Positions 38,606 through 48,810 of a stretch of DNA of 64,000 bases are shown piece by piece (the first letter of the stretch is position 1; every line of letters starts with the position of its first letter). A program made the translations under genes and the position numbers. Where the stretch lies: the NCBI RefSeq assembly GCF_007035645.1, contig NZ_AP019632.1, forward strand, positions 1,984,001 to 2,048,000. Direction: 5' to 3'. This DNA is from Enterobacter asburiae. GTDB lineage: Bacteria > Pseudomonadota > Gammaproteobacteria > Enterobacterales > Enterobacteriaceae. The notes under the pieces are model-generated. The model saw nothing but the letters and a program-made list of their open reading frames with translations, had not been told where the DNA came from and searched no databases.

Positions 38606-39520
38606 ATGAGTACTCTACTAAGAAGTGCTGCGCTCGTTCTGTGCGCAGGAGTTAGCTGTGCACAAGCATCAGAAGCAGCTAAACAGTGGGAATTTAATAT
38701 TGGCGCAATGTATGAAATCGAAAACGTTGAGGGGCAGGGCGACGATAAAGATGGATTATATGAACCTTCCGTGTGGTTTAATGCAACCTGGGATGCGTGG
38801 ACTATTTCGCTGGCGATGTATCAGGAGGGGCCGGTTGATTACAGCAGTATGACCCGTGGAACCTATTTCGATCGTCCTGAATTTCAATTACGCTATCGCT
38901 TTATCGGAACCGATAATTTCACCTTCGGTCTGACCGGCGGTTTCCGTAATTATGGTTATCACTTTAAAGATGAGCACGGTGCCAAAGACGGCAGCGCTAA
39001 TATGCAGCGCTACAAAGTTCAGCCTGACTGGGATATTAAATTAACCGATGACTGGCGTTTTGGCGGCTGGTTTGCCATGTATCAGTTTGCTAACGATCTG
39101 CAAAAAACCGGCTATGCTGACAGCCGCGTTGAAACCGAAACGGGCTTTACCTGGACCATTAACGAAACCTTTGCTGCTAAAGTGAATTATTATTTAGAGC
39201 GCGGCTTCAATATGGACAGTTCCCGTAATAACGGCGAGTTTTCTACTCAGGAAATTCGTGCCTATCTGCCCATTTCGTTAGGCCAGACCACCTTAACGCC
39301 TTATACCCGCCTGGGGCTCGATCGCTGGTCGAACTGGGACTGGCAGGACGATCCTGAGCGTGAAGGACACGATTTCAACCGACTCGGTCTCCTCTACGCT
39401 TACGATTTCAACAATGGTTTATCCATGACGCTGGAATACGCCTATGAGTGGGAAAACCACGATGAAGGCGAAAGCGACCGCTTCCACTATGCGGGGGTTG
39501 GCGTAAACTACGCGTTCTGA
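38606..39520 (+). CDS. ompG: OmpG, monomeric outer-membrane porin
   Basis: The 304-residue protein has a Sec signal (residues 1-22, ending CAQA) and a 14-strand beta-barrel-type sequence with a terminal aromatic residue (VGVNYAF). Conserved stretches such as FNIGAMYEIENVEGQG and YYLERGFNMDSSRNNGEFSTQEIRAYLP identify OmpG. It is a wide, non-selective pore suited to oligosaccharides and sits beside the glucoside operon, giving outer-membrane entry for its substrates. Confidence 0.95.
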   Translation: MSTLLRSAALVLCAGVSCAQASEAAKQWEFNIGAMYEIENVEGQGDDKDGLYEPSVWFNATWDAWTISLAMYQEGPVDYSSMTRGTYFDRPEFQLRYRFIGTDNFTFGLTGGFRNYGYHFKDEHGAKDGSANMQRYKVQPDWDIKLTDDWRFGGWFAMYQFANDLQKTGYADSRVETETGFTWTINETFAAKVNYYLERGFNMDSSRNNGEFSTQEIRAYLPISLGQTTLTPYTRLGLDRWSNWDWQDDPEREGHDFNRLGLLYAYDFNNGLSMTLEYAYEWENHDEGESDRFHYAGVGVNYAF

Positions 39521-39531
39521 CCGACTGCACG

Positions 39532-39556
39532 CCAGGGGCACTTCGCCCCTGGTTTT
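39532..39556 (+). terminator. ompG terminator
   Basis: CCAGGGGC-ACTTC-GCCCCTGG (8-bp stem) followed by TTTT, between the convergent ompG and ycjW stop codons. The T-run overlaps the end of ycjW. Confidence 0.75.
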
Positions 39557-40565
39557 AGCGAAGGGAAGCAGCCAACAAAAAGTGGGTATCAACCAGCACT
39601 TTTTGCGGGGCGGGATGACCCGCAATACGCCTGAAAAGAAGATCGCAGCTCTCTTCCCCCAGCTTTCGGGTGGGGATATCAAAGCCGCCAGGTGCGGGCG
39701 TTAAAATGAGAGACAGCATCGGGTCACTGTATCCGGCTATCACCACCTGCTCCGGGATCATCAGGTTCAACTCATCCGCCGCGCGATAGAGGCTAAGTAA
39801 CTTCATGCTGTCGGTAGCGAATACTGCATCAGGCGGCGTGGGTGAAGACAACAATTCCAGCGCCGCCGTAAGCGCACTCTCATGGGTATAACCGCCATCC
39901 CTGATCCAGTCCGGGTTAAGGGCAATATGGTGCTTTTCCAGACTGGCTTTATAGCCCGCAAGGCGATCGATCGAAACATGATAATCAAGCGGGGCATGCA
40001 GACAGGCAATTTTACGGCGTCCGTTTTTAATAAAGGTTTCGGTCAGCGTGGCGCTGTCATGGAAATTATCCGTGTCGACGGAATAGATATTTTGATACTC
40101 ACCTTCCACTTTACCGATAACCACTACCGGTACGCCATACGCATCCAGCGTGGTGAAAAAGGATTCATTTGCCGGTGAGCTCATCATAATGATCCCTTTG
40201 ATCATCTTCTGTTTTATTTTACTCACGCATTTCAGCAGATCGTCTTCGCTGCTTTTTGACGTTTGTAAAATAACGTCAAATCCTTCTTCTTCCGCTTTTG
40301 CCGTAATGGCATGAAGGACATCGGAGAAAAAAGGATTTCCGGCAGTGGTTTTGGTTGATCGGGTTGAAATAACCATAATGGCATCGAAGCCTGAAGAGGT
40401 CAGGGCACGGGCCAGTTTGTTGGGCTGATAATTTAATTCGTCAATCGCCTTCAGCACTTTTTCACGCGCTTCGGGAGAAATATTCGTTTGTTTATTCAGA
40501 ACGCGGGAAACGGTTGATTTCGATACGCCCGCAACCCGTGCGATATCATAGATGGTGGGTGACAT
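39555..40565 (-). CDS. ycjW: YcjW, LacI-family transcriptional regulator
   Basis: The 336-residue repressor has an N-terminal HTH ([21 protein letters not shown]) with hinge helix (NKLARALTS) and a periplasmic-binding-protein-like sensor domain (about residues 60-330). In E. coli YcjW is tied to the ycj operon and to control of the rhodanese PspE and H2S production. The two 14-mers at ycjM and ycjU are its likely operators. It is divergent from ycjX. Confidence 0.93.
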   Translation of the reverse strand: MSPTIYDIARVAGVSKSTVSRVLNKQTNISPEAREKVLKAIDELNYQPNKLARALTSSGFDAIMVISTRSTKTTAGNPFFSDVLHAITAKAEEEGFDVILQTSKSSEDDLLKCVSKIKQKMIKGIIMMSSPANESFFTTLDAYGVPVVVIGKVEGEYQNIYSVDTDNFHDSATLTETFIKNGRRKIACLHAPLDYHVSIDRLAGYKASLEKHHIALNPDWIRDGGYTHESALTAALELLSSPTPPDAVFATDSMKLLSLYRAADELNLMIPEQVVIAGYSDPMLSLILTPAPGGFDIPTRKLGEESCDLLFRRIAGHPAPQKVLVDTHFLLAASLR

Positions 40566-40642
40566 ACACCTTACTCACTCCGGACTGACAGCAATGCCGT
40601 TCATCTTACTGGAGAGAAAATGGCAATAGCAATAAATAAGAA

Positions 40643-40667
40643 TTGATAATCAACGATCTGCCCCCAT
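40643..40667 (+). promoter_or_regulatory. sigma32 (heat-shock) promoter of ycjXF
   Basis: TTGATAA (40643-40649), a 12-nt spacer and CCCCAT followed by TTA (40662-40670) match the sigma32 pattern CTTGAAA-N-CCCCATNT. It lies about 55 nt upstream of ycjX, whose E. coli orthologue is a known heat-shock gene. Confidence 0.7.
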
Positions 40668-40720
40668 TTATTGTATTCTGAAGCCATGCATTCAAGGCTT
40701 CCAGGCAACGAAGGACGGCG

Positions 40721-42118
40721 ATGAAGCGACTTAAAAACGAAATCAATTCACTGGTGAACCGCGGCGTTGACCGTCATCTGCGTCTGGCCGTGACGGGGCT
40801 GAGCCGCAGCGGTAAGACGGCGTTTATCACCGCGATGGTGAACCAGCTCCTGAACCTGCACGCCGGGGCGCGTCTGCCGCTGCTCAGCGCGGTGCGGGAA
40901 GAACGCCTGCTGGGCGTGAAGCGCGTTCCTCAGCGTGATTTTGGGATTCCACGTTTTACCTATGACGAAGGGCTGGCGCAGCTCTATGGCGATCCGCCCA
41001 TGTGGCCGACGCCGACGCGAGGGGTGAGTGAAATTCGCCTCGCGCTCCGCTTTCGCTCCAATGAATCCCTGATGCGCCACTTCAAGGATACCTCTACGCT
41101 GTACCTTGAAATCGTCGATTACCCCGGTGAATGGTTGCTCGACCTGCCGATGCTGGCGCAGGATTACCTCAGCTGGTCCCGCCAGATGACGGGCTTGTTG
41201 CAGGGGCAGCGCGCCGGGTGGTCGGCCAAATGGCGACAGCTGTGCGAAGGCCTGGACCCGCTTGCGCCAGCCGATGAAAACCGTCTGGCGGCCATTGCCG
41301 AAGCCTGGACGGCGTATCTGCACCAGTGCAAGCAGGAAGGGTTGCACTTCATTCAGCCGGGTCGCTTTGTCCTGCCGGGTGATTTAGCGGGCGCGCCTGC
41401 GCTTCAGTTCTTCCCCTGGCCGGACGTGGATAGGGTGGGCGAGTCGAAGCTGGCGCAGGCCGACAGGCACACTAACGCCGGGATGCTGCGCGAGCGTTAC
41501 AATTACTACTGTGAAAAAGTGGTCAAGGGATTCTATAAAAACCACTTTTTGCGATTTGACCGTCAGATTGTGCTGGTGGATTGTCTGCAGCCGCTCAACA
41601 GCGGGCCGCAGGCCTTCAACGATATGCGTCTGGCGCTGACGCAGCTGATGCAAAGTTTTCACTACGGGCAGCGGACGCTGTTTCGCCGTCTGTTCTCACC
41701 GGTGATCGATAAACTGCTCTTTGCGGCCACCAAGGCCGATCACGTCACGGTCGACCAGCATGCCAATATGGTATCGCTGCTGCAGCAGCTGGTGCAGGAC
41801 GCCTGGCAAAACGCCGCCTTCGAAGGGATCGGCATGGATTGCCTTGGGCTTGCGTCCGTGCAGGCAACGCAAAGCGGGCTGATTGATCTTAACGGCGAGA
41901 AAATACCGGCATTACGCGGGAACCGGCTCAGCGACGGTGAACCGCTTACCGTCTATCCGGGCGAAGTGCCTGCGCGGCTGCCGGGTCAGGCCTTCTGGCA
42001 GAACCAGGGCTTCCAGTTTGAAGCCTTCCGCCCGCAGGCAATGAGCGTCGATCGGCCATTACCACACATCCGTCTGGATGCGGCGCTGGAGTTTTTGATT
42101 GGAGATAAATTGCGATGA
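40721..42118 (+). CDS. ycjX: YcjX, DUF463 P-loop protein
   Basis: The 465-residue protein has an N-terminal P-loop [10 protein letters not shown] (about residues 26-35) and further conserved segments ([25 protein letters not shown]) like those of stress-related GTPases. Its function is unknown; it is heat-shock regulated in E. coli and found with ycjF. It overlaps ycjF by four bases (ATGA). Confidence 0.93.
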   Translation: MKRLKNEINSLVNRGVDRHLRLAVTGLSRSGKTAFITAMVNQLLNLHAGARLPLLSAVREERLLGVKRVPQRDFGIPRFTYDEGLAQLYGDPPMWPTPTRGVSEIRLALRFRSNESLMRHFKDTSTLYLEIVDYPGEWLLDLPMLAQDYLSWSRQMTGLLQGQRAGWSAKWRQLCEGLDPLAPADENRLAAIAEAWTAYLHQCKQEGLHFIQPGRFVLPGDLAGAPALQFFPWPDVDRVGESKLAQADRHTNAGMLRERYNYYCEKVVKGFYKNHFLRFDRQIVLVDCLQPLNSGPQAFNDMRLALTQLMQSFHYGQRTLFRRLFSPVIDKLLFAATKADHVTVDQHANMVSLLQQLVQDAWQNAAFEGIGMDCLGLASVQATQSGLIDLNGEKIPALRGNRLSDGEPLTVYPGEVPARLPGQAFWQNQGFQFEAFRPQAMSVDRPLPHIRLDAALEFLIGDKLR

Positions 42119-43167
42119 CGGAACCGTTAAAACCGCGCATAGACTTTACCGGAACGCTTGAGCAGGATCCTCAGGAGGCGTTTAAAACCGCGCAGACGTT
42201 CAGCGGCACGCAGGCTGATAACTTTGCCCCGGCCCTGACCGAGGAGCCCGGCGTCGAGGAAGGTCCTGCTGAGGCGGTTGTGGAAGCCGCCCTGCGTCCA
42301 AAACGCAGCCTGTGGCGCAGGATGGTCACCGCCGGTCTGGCGCTGTTTGGCGTAAGCGTGGTTGGGCAGGGCGCGCAGTGGACGATGAACGCCTGGCAAA
42401 CTCAGGACTGGGTCGCGCTGAGCGGATGTGCCGCGGGCGCGCTGATTGTGGGAGCGGGTATCGGGTCGGTTGCCACCGAGTGGCGGCGGCTCTGGCGTTT
42501 GCGCCAGCGCGCGCACGAGCGTGATGAGGCGCGGGATCTGCTCCACAGCCACGGCACCGGCAAAGGCCGCGCGTTCTGTGAAAAGCTGGCCAGCCAGGCC
42601 GGAATCGATCAGTCGCATCCGGCGCTTCAGCGCTGGTATGCCGCCATCCATGAAACCCAGAATGACCGGGAAGTGGTGACGCTCTACTCCCATATGGTTC
42701 AGCCGGTGCTGGATGCCCAGGCGCGACGCGAGATCAGCCGTTCTGCGGCGGAATCCACCCTGATGATTGCCGTCAGCCCGCTGGCGCTGGTCGATATGGC
42801 CTTTATCGCCTGGCGTAACCTGCGCCTGATCAACCGTATCGCGAACCTTTACGGCATAGAGCTGGGTTACTACAGTCGACTCCGGCTGTTCAAGCTGGTC
42901 CTGCTCAATATCGCGTTTGCCGGGGCGAGTGAACTGGTGCGCGAAGTCGGAATGGACTGGATGTCGCAGGATTTGGCGGCGCGTCTTTCCGCTCGTGCCG
43001 CGCAGGGTATCGGCGCGGGATTATTGACCGCGCGTTTGGGGATTAAAGCGATGGAAGTCTGCCGTCCGCTGCCGTGGATTGATGGCGATAAGCCCCGGCT
43101 GGGGGATTTCAGGCGCGAGCTGATCGGCCAGCTTAAAGAGACGCTCAATAAAAAACCGGCTCCGTGA
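42115..43167 (+). CDS. ycjF: YcjF, DUF697 inner-membrane protein
   Basis: The 350-residue protein has an N-terminal cytosolic part rich in acidic and Pro residues (about 1-65), two TM helices (about 70-90 and 98-122) and a C-terminal DUF697-like region with another hydrophobic hairpin (about 215-245). It is the partner of YcjX in one operon; its function is unknown. Confidence 0.93.
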   Translation: MTEPLKPRIDFTGTLEQDPQEAFKTAQTFSGTQADNFAPALTEEPGVEEGPAEAVVEAALRPKRSLWRRMVTAGLALFGVSVVGQGAQWTMNAWQTQDWVALSGCAAGALIVGAGIGSVATEWRRLWRLRQRAHERDEARDLLHSHGTGKGRAFCEKLASQAGIDQSHPALQRWYAAIHETQNDREVVTLYSHMVQPVLDAQARREISRSAAESTLMIAVSPLALVDMAFIAWRNLRLINRIANLYGIELGYYSRLRLFKLVLLNIAFAGASELVREVGMDWMSQDLAARLSARAAQGIGAGLLTARLGIKAMEVCRPLPWIDGDKPRLGDFRRELIGQLKETLNKKPAP

Positions 43168-43192
43168 GGTTTTGTTCACTTATCGTGCTGGC

Positions 43193-43210
43193 TGTCAATA
43201 TTTCTTGACA
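43193..43210 (+). promoter_or_regulatory. TyrR box upstream of tyrR
   Basis: TGTCAA-N6-TTGACA fits the TyrR box pattern TGTNNA-N6-TNNACA, inside a longer perfect 9-bp inverted repeat (43190-43198 and 43205-43213). It lies 70 nt upstream of tyrR, consistent with the known autorepression. Confidence 0.75.
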
Positions 43211-43279
43211 GCCATCTTCCCGATCACCGTGTTCTGGCATATCATTTTACTGTTATTGGCTTAAAACGGTGAATTTCCC

Positions 43280-44821
43280 ATGCGTCTTGAAGTCTTCTGT
43301 GAAGACCGTCTCGGTCTGACCCGCGAGTTACTCGATCTTCTTGTTTTACGTAGCATTGATTTACGTGGCATTGAGATCGATCCTGTCGGGCGAATTTACC
43401 TCAATTTTGCCGAAATTGAATTTAATACCTTCAGCAGCCTGATGGCGGAAATCCGCCGTATCGCTGGCGTTACGGATGTACGCACCATTCCCTGGATGCC
43501 CTCTGAGCGTGAGCATCTGGCGCTGAGCGCGCTGCTGGAAGCGATGCCTGAGCCGTTCCTCTCCCTGGATTTGAAAAGCAAAGTTGAGCGCGTTAACCAC
43601 GCGAGCTGCCAGCTTTTCGCGCAGAGCCAGGAGAAGCTCAGCAATCATAACGCCGCGCAGCTGATCCCCGGCTTTAACTTCCAGCGCTGGCTGGACAGCA
43701 ATCCGCAGAACACGCTTAGCGAGCATGTGGTGATTAACGGGCAGAATTTCCTGATGGAGATCACGCCGGTCTATCTGAAAGGGGAAGGGAATACCCGCGT
43801 GTTGACCGGGGCGGTGATCATGCTGCGCTCGACGTTACGCATGGGTCGCCAGCTGCAGAACATTTCCAGCCAGGACGTTGGCGCGTTCAGCCAGATTATT
43901 GCCGTCAGCCCGAAAATGCGTCATGTGGTTGATCAGGCGCGCAAGCTCGCAAGCCTGACCGCGCCGTTGCTGATTACCGGGGATACCGGCACCGGGAAAG
44001 ACCTGCTGGCTCACGCCGTGCATCTGGCGAGCCCGCGTGCGGCTAAGCCTTATCTGGCACTTAACTGCGCCTCTATTCCGGAAGACGCCGTTGAAAGCGA
44101 GCTGTTTGGCCACGCGCCGGAAGGCAAGAAAGGGTTCTTCGAGCAGGCTAACGGTGGCTCCGTGCTGCTGGACGAAATCGGCGAAATGTCGCCGCGCATG
44201 CAGGCTAAGCTGCTGCGTTTCCTGAACGACGGAACCTTCCGCCGCGTCGGTGAGGATCACGAAGTGCATGTGGACGTGCGCGTCATTTGCGCCACCCAGA
44301 AAAACCTGGTGGAACTGGTGCAAAAGGGGATCTTCCGCGAAGATCTCTATTACCGCCTCAACGTCCTGACGCTGAATATTCCCCCGCTGCGCGATTGCCC
44401 GCAGGACATCATGCCGCTCACGGAGCTGTTCGTCGCCCGCTTTGCCGACGAGCAGGGGGTGCCGCGTCCGAAGCTGTCTGCCGATCTCGGCACGGTGCTG
44501 ATGCGCTACGGCTGGCCGGGCAACATTCGCCAGCTTAAAAACGCCGTTTATCGTGCGCTGACCCAGCTGGAAGGCTATGAACTGCGTCCGCAGGATATTC
44601 TGTTGCCTGATTACGACGCGGGGACGGTATCGGTTGGCGAAGAGGCGATGGAAGGTTCGCTGGACGATATCACCAGCCGTTTTGAGCGTTCAGTGCTGAC
44701 GCAGCTGTACCGCAGCTATCCCAGCACCCGCAAGCTGGCAAAACGCCTTGGCGTCTCGCATACCGCGATCGCGAACAAGCTGCGTGAGTATGGGTTGAAT
44801 CATAAGAAAGGCGACGAATAA
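43280..44821 (+). CDS. tyrR: TyrR, aromatic amino-acid regulator
   Basis: The 513-residue regulator has an ACT domain (about residues 1-70), PAS (about 78-190), an AAA+ domain (about 205-430, Walker A GDTGTGKD) and a C-terminal HTH (STRKLAKRLGVSHTAIANKLREYG). As usual for TyrR, the sigma54-contact GAFTGA loop is replaced (GHAPEGKKGFFEQ), so it works with sigma70. It controls aroF, tyrP, mtr and related genes with Tyr, Phe and Trp as cofactors. Confidence 0.97.
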   Translation: MRLEVFCEDRLGLTRELLDLLVLRSIDLRGIEIDPVGRIYLNFAEIEFNTFSSLMAEIRRIAGVTDVRTIPWMPSEREHLALSALLEAMPEPFLSLDLKSKVERVNHASCQLFAQSQEKLSNHNAAQLIPGFNFQRWLDSNPQNTLSEHVVINGQNFLMEITPVYLKGEGNTRVLTGAVIMLRSTLRMGRQLQNISSQDVGAFSQIIAVSPKMRHVVDQARKLASLTAPLLITGDTGTGKDLLAHAVHLASPRAAKPYLALNCASIPEDAVESELFGHAPEGKKGFFEQANGGSVLLDEIGEMSPRMQAKLLRFLNDGTFRRVGEDHEVHVDVRVICATQKNLVELVQKGIFREDLYYRLNVLTLNIPPLRDCPQDIMPLTELFVARFADEQGVPRPKLSADLGTVLMRYGWPGNIRQLKNAVYRALTQLEGYELRPQDILLPDYDAGTVSVGEEAMEGSLDDITSRFERSVLTQLYRSYPSTRKLAKRLGVSHTAIANKLREYGLNHKKGDE

Positions 44822-44822
44822 C

Positions 44823-44848
44823 AAAAAGCCTCTGTAAAGAGGCTTTTT
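44823..44848 (+). terminator. tyrR terminator (bidirectional)
   Basis: AAAAAGCCTC-TGTAAA-GAGGCTTTTT; the A5/T5 arms make it usable from both sides, serving tyrR and the convergent gene ending at 44858. Confidence 0.88.
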
Positions 44849-44857
44849 ACTTTGCGT

Positions 44858-46066
44858 TTATTCCTTCGCCATCGGCGTGTTAACGATGTCTGTTTTTGTC
44901 TCTCCCTGAATCGATGCAATCCTGTTTTCGACCTCTTTCACCTGCTGCGGGCTGTGCAGCAGGGTATAGGTCAGGTCAAACTGCGCGCTGGCACCGGGCT
45001 GCAGCTGCTTAACCCGCTTCTGCTCGCGTTCAATCGTAACGGGGTAGGCGTAGCTGGTGCCCGGCTCAATGCCCGTGACGTAGCCCTGCTTCAGCGTATC
45101 GGTGTTCTTCCATAAGGTCAGCACGGGCAGCTGGCGGGTATCAAACTGGATTGACGCGCCTTTATCTCCGGCTTTATTGACCACCGCCGCAAGCGTTTCG
45201 TGGTTATTGTCCGAGAGCGGTTTAATGTTAAAGACCATCTCATCAAAGCCTTTTGTCGGCCCGGCATAGGTTTGCCAGTCGTTAACGCCCGCCTTGGCGT
45301 AGTCATTGAACGGGCTCACGCTCGCCGCCGGCGCAAGGAAACGGGCGCCTTCTTCGAGGATCGGCGTGCCGAAGTTGCTGTGATAGATGATTTGGTAATC
45401 ATGAGGGTAATCCGCATGGTTGGTCAGAACATCGTGCAGGCTGAACTGGTTAGTTCCGGGAACGTAGCGCAGTTCGGTCATGGTTTGCAGATCCGATTTT
45501 TTAAACGTGCTCTCTTTGATCAAACCCCGAACGCGGATTTCATGCGGGGCGGCATCGGCGATTTCAACCTCGACCTGCGAAACGGGGGTATTACCGGCCC
45601 TGCCGTGCAGGGTGTAAATTTGCCCGTCAGCGGTGACCGGATGTCCTGTCCACTCATAGCCACAGCGCACCATCATCTCGTTGAAACCATCCAGCCAGCC
45701 GAGACCGTTGCGGCTCTCAAGATTGATATATGCCGGATTAACGACCTCTTTAACGGGCGAATTCCACCCCAGTCGGGTGCCAAAGCCTTCTACATGCAGA
45801 AGGTTCATCCCGCGGGTCGGGCTCAGGGTAATCGTCAGGCCGTCTTTACTGCTGATTATGATGACTTTGCTGCCTTCCTGTTTACCACCGTGCAAGACTT
45901 TTTGCTCAATGCTGAACGTTTGGTCTTTAACTTTCAGCTCATCACTGGAAATCTTCCAGTTTCCTTTCTCTACGCTGCTTTCAGCGCTTGTCAGCACCCA
46001 GGTTTTGGCCGCTGCATGGCCAGAACTCAGTACCGCAAGGAGCGTAAAAGCGAATTTAATTTTCAT
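44858..46066 (-). CDS. periplasmic DUF4432 / aldose 1-epimerase-like protein
   Basis: The 402-residue protein has a Sec signal (residues 1-20, ending GHAAAKT). The body looks like the galactose-mutarotase-type beta-sandwich of DUF4432 (SPTRGMNLLHVEGFGTRLGW, HGRAGNTPVSQVEVEI, YHSNFGTPILEEGARF). The substrate is unknown; it is probably a periplasmic sugar-binding or mutarotase-like protein. The Shine-Dalgarno AAAGGAT precedes the ATG. It is not part of the E. coli tyrR-tpx interval as I recall it. The 275 nt between it and tpx hold only the tpx terminator and A+T-rich sequence. Confidence 0.75.
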   Translation of the reverse strand: MKIKFAFTLLAVLSSGHAAAKTWVLTSAESSVEKGNWKISSDELKVKDQTFSIEQKVLHGGKQEGSKVIIISSKDGLTITLSPTRGMNLLHVEGFGTRLGWNSPVKEVVNPAYINLESRNGLGWLDGFNEMMVRCGYEWTGHPVTADGQIYTLHGRAGNTPVSQVEVEIADAAPHEIRVRGLIKESTFKKSDLQTMTELRYVPGTNQFSLHDVLTNHADYPHDYQIIYHSNFGTPILEEGARFLAPAASVSPFNDYAKAGVNDWQTYAGPTKGFDEMVFNIKPLSDNNHETLAAVVNKAGDKGASIQFDTRQLPVLTLWKNTDTLKQGYVTGIEPGTSYAYPVTIEREQKRVKQLQPGASAQFDLTYTLLHSPQQVKEVENRIASIQGETKTDIVNTPMAKE

Positions 46067-46283
46067 ATTTTATCCTTTTTGCTGAAACGATTATTTTCTT
46101 TCGTAAGCAAATCTAATGTTTAGGCAAAAAGGGAAATGTGATGTGCTTCACTGCGGTCGAAAATAGAGAATTTTAACGATTATTATGCGTTATTGATCAC
46201 GTTAATGTTACGCGTCGACGTTTTTATTGCATGACTAATGTGATTTGTGAGCATTTATGCTTTAACGATTCAGCTTTATTATA

Positions 46284-46309
46284 ATAAAAAACCCCGCCGC
46301 GGCGAGGTT
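46284..46309 (-). terminator. tpx terminator
   Basis: On the minus strand AACCTCGCCGCGGCGGGGTT folds into a GC-rich stem followed by TTTTTATTATAA, 33 nt after the tpx stop. Confidence 0.8.
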
Positions 46310-46341
46310 GAGAATAAGTTGTATAGAATGCTAAGTACTTA

Positions 46342-46848
46342 TTATGCTTTCAGCACGTCCAGCGCGGCAGTGTAATCCGGCTCGGTGGTGATTTCGTTAA
46401 CCAGTTCGCTGAAGACAACGGTGTCGTTTTCATCCAGAACCAGTACGGCACGTGCCGCCAGACCTTTCAGTGGGCCTTCCGCGATGCTGACGCCGTATTT
46501 CTCGAGGAAATCTGCGCTGCGCAGGGTGGAGAGGGTGATAACGTTGCTCAGGCCTTCAGCACCGCAGAAACGGGACTGGGCAAACGGCAGGTCAGCGGAA
46601 ATGCACAGCACAACGGTGTTGTCCATTTCAGTCGCCAGCTGGTTGAATTTACGCACGGACGCGGCACAAACGCCGGTATCAATGCTTGGGAAAATGTTCA
46701 GTACTTTGCGTTTACCCGCAAACTGAGCCAGTGTGACGTCAGACAGATCTTTAGCCACCAGAGTAAAAGCCTGCGCTTTGCTGCCAGCCTGCGGAATGGA
46801 ACCTGCAACAGCAACCGGGTTGCCCTGGAAATGAACGAGTTGTGACAT
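46342..46848 (-). CDS. tpx: thiol peroxidase, atypical 2-Cys peroxiredoxin
   Basis: The 168-residue periplasmic/cytosolic peroxiredoxin reduces lipid and hydrogen peroxides with thioredoxin. The peroxidatic C61 is in [12 protein letters not shown] and the resolving C95 in SRFCGAEG; C82 is also conserved. The Shine-Dalgarno CAGGAAG precedes the ATG. It is divergent from ycjG. Confidence 0.97.
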   Translation of the reverse strand: MSQLVHFQGNPVAVAGSIPQAGSKAQAFTLVAKDLSDVTLAQFAGKRKVLNIFPSIDTGVCAASVRKFNQLATEMDNTVVLCISADLPFAQSRFCGAEGLSNVITLSTLRSADFLEKYGVSIAEGPLKGLAARAVLVLDENDTVVFSELVNEITTEPDYTAALDVLKA

Positions 46849-46955
46849 AGATATCTTCCTGTTTACATATAGTTAACGTCGGGGCTAGTGTATGCCATCA
46901 GCGGATAACACGGCAAACCAAATTTTTCGCCTTTCCGGGCCGCAAGGAGTCAGTG

Positions 46956-47921
46956 ATGAGAAGCGTTAAGGTCTATGAAGAAGCCTGGCCATTGCATACC
47001 CCGTTTGTGATCTCCCGCGGCAGTCGAAGTGAAGCCAGCGTGGTCGTGGTTGAAATTGAAGAAGAGGGGGTTAAAGGCGTTGGGGAATGTACGCCTTACC
47101 CGCGCTATGGAGAAAGTCCTGCGTCGGTGATGGCGCATATCATGACCCTGGTGCCTGACCTGCAAAAAGGGCTCACGCGCGAGGCGTTACAGCAGCGTTT
47201 ACCCGCCGGGGCAGCGCGCAACGCCATCGACTGTGCGCTCTGGAGCCTTGAGGCCGCCAGGCAGGAACAATCGCTGACGTCCTTGCTGGGGGTATCGCTG
47301 CCGGAGTCCGTCGTGACGGCGCAAACGGTCGTGATTGGTGAGCCGGAGCAGATGGCTGCCAGCGCAAAAGCGCTCTTTGACGCCGGGGCCACGCTGTTAA
47401 AAGTGAAGCTCGACGATCGCCTGATCAGCGAGCGGATGGTCGCCATTCGCTCGGCGGTTCCCTCGGCCACGCTGATTGTTGACGCCAACGAGTCGTGGCA
47501 TCCCGAGGGGCTTGCCGCGCGATGCCAGCTGCTGGCTGACCTGGGCGTAGCGATGCTGGAACAGCCTCTGCCAGCGAAGGATGAGGCGGCGCTGAAGAAT
47601 TTTATCCATCCGCTGCCCGTCTGTGCGGATGAAAGCTGTCATACCCGCGAGAATTTGAGCGCGCTTAAGGGCAGCTATGAGATGGTCAATATCAAGCTCG
47701 ACAAGACCGGCGGGCTGACAGAAGCGCTGGCCCTGGCGGCGGAAGCGCAGGCGCAGGGCTTTTCCCTGATGCTTGGATGCATGCTCTGCACATCCCGGGC
47801 GATCGGCGCGGCGCTGCCGCTGGTCAATCAGGTCCGTTTCGCCGATCTGGACGGCCCGACGTGGCTGGCGGTCGACGTTTCACCGGCGCTTAATTTTACC
47901 AGCGGCGTGCTTCATCTTTGA
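46956..47921 (+). CDS. ycjG: L-Ala-D/L-Glu epimerase
   Basis: The 321-residue enolase-superfamily enzyme epimerises L-Ala-D-Glu from recycled murein. The catalytic lysines are in LLKVKLD and VNIKLDKTGG; the metal ligands are in LIVDANESW, LEQPL and CADES. The ATG at 46956 gives the E. coli length; a GTG one codon earlier is possible. The Shine-Dalgarno AAGGAGT is present. Its 3' end overlaps mpaA tail to tail by 10 bases. Confidence 0.95.
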   Translation: MRSVKVYEEAWPLHTPFVISRGSRSEASVVVVEIEEEGVKGVGECTPYPRYGESPASVMAHIMTLVPDLQKGLTREALQQRLPAGAARNAIDCALWSLEAARQEQSLTSLLGVSLPESVVTAQTVVIGEPEQMAASAKALFDAGATLLKVKLDDRLISERMVAIRSAVPSATLIVDANESWHPEGLAARCQLLADLGVAMLEQPLPAKDEAALKNFIHPLPVCADESCHTRENLSALKGSYEMVNIKLDKTGGLTEALALAAEAQAQGFSLMLGCMLCTSRAIGAALPLVNQVRFADLDGPTWLAVDVSPALNFTSGVLHL

Positions 47922-48625
47922 GGCTGCCAGCGCAGTAGCTCCATCATCGCGTTTAAGTATTTTTCGCTGGCTTCGTCGGAGGAAATTGGCGGGAATTCAG
48001 CGGTGATGCAGGGCAGGCTCAAATCGGCGCACCAGCTACCGAACGATCCGGGTGTTTCATAGCCCACGCTGGTGACGAGCGGCAGGGCGAAAGCCTGCGC
48101 CAGCCACGCGCCCAGGTCGGAGTGACGCGGATCTTCAATGCAGGCCAGCGGATCGTGGAAGGAGACAACCCAGGCGGGGTGGATCTTATGGATAAGCTGG
48201 CACAGCGCCTGCGTTTCCGGCTCCGAGCCGGGCTTGTCTCCCGTCAGCAGCACCACGTCCCGCTCCTCGGCGGAGCTGTTCCAGCGATAAACCGTTTCTC
48301 CGGCGCGCCAGTTTGCCGCCGGGAAATTACGGTTCAGGTCAACGCCCCTCGCATTCGCCCGTAATCCAAGCTGACAGCCGTCCGGATTGACGGCAAGAAT
48401 CACGTGGTGACGGCGCAATGAAGGCGTCAGCGTCCGCAGCGCGCAGGAAAGCGTGACTATGGACGAGTTCTCGTCTCCGTGCGTGCCGGCAATGATCAAA
48501 CCGCTGCTGCGATCGGCATCGGGCGCCGGGAACCAGATCAGCGATGCGCCTAAAAATGAGCGGCCATATTGCTCAGCGCCCGGCGGAAAGGCCCCGCGCT
48601 CCGCTCGTGGTCGGGTGATTGCCAT
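47912..48625 (-). CDS. mpaA: murein peptide amidase A
   Basis: The 237-residue zinc carboxypeptidase (M14 type) cleaves the gamma-D-Glu-meso-DAP bond of murein tripeptide. The Zn ligands are in GTHGDENSS and SFHDP, and the catalytic Glu in CITAEFPP. The open frame reaches 48685; the start at 48625 (MAITRPRAERG) matches E. coli and has a CAGGAT Shine-Dalgarno. It acts just before ycjG in the pathway. Confidence 0.95.
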   Translation of the reverse strand: MAITRPRAERGAFPPGAEQYGRSFLGASLIWFPAPDADRSSGLIIAGTHGDENSSIVTLSCALRTLTPSLRRHHVILAVNPDGCQLGLRANARGVDLNRNFPAANWRAGETVYRWNSSAEERDVVLLTGDKPGSEPETQALCQLIHKIHPAWVVSFHDPLACIEDPRHSDLGAWLAQAFALPLVTSVGYETPGSFGSWCADLSLPCITAEFPPISSDEASEKYLNAMMELLRWQPQR

Positions 48626-48810
48626 ACGAAATCCTGATAAAGAAGTCTCTACTGGCAGTGTTGTGCAAAACCCGCTGTTAATCAAATAGTTTCCGTAACG
48701 CTTGAGAATTGCCTTAAATCACTATTCAGGCGTAAGGTATTTGCATTTCTCTGTTTCGAAACAAATAATTACGCATCTGCTTGTTACCTGAATTCATCAA
48801 AGGGGATCTT

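Noticed and set aside
45200..46123. 307-codon open frame on the plus strand
   Set aside because: Antisense to the DUF4432 gene, which has a signal peptide and Shine-Dalgarno.
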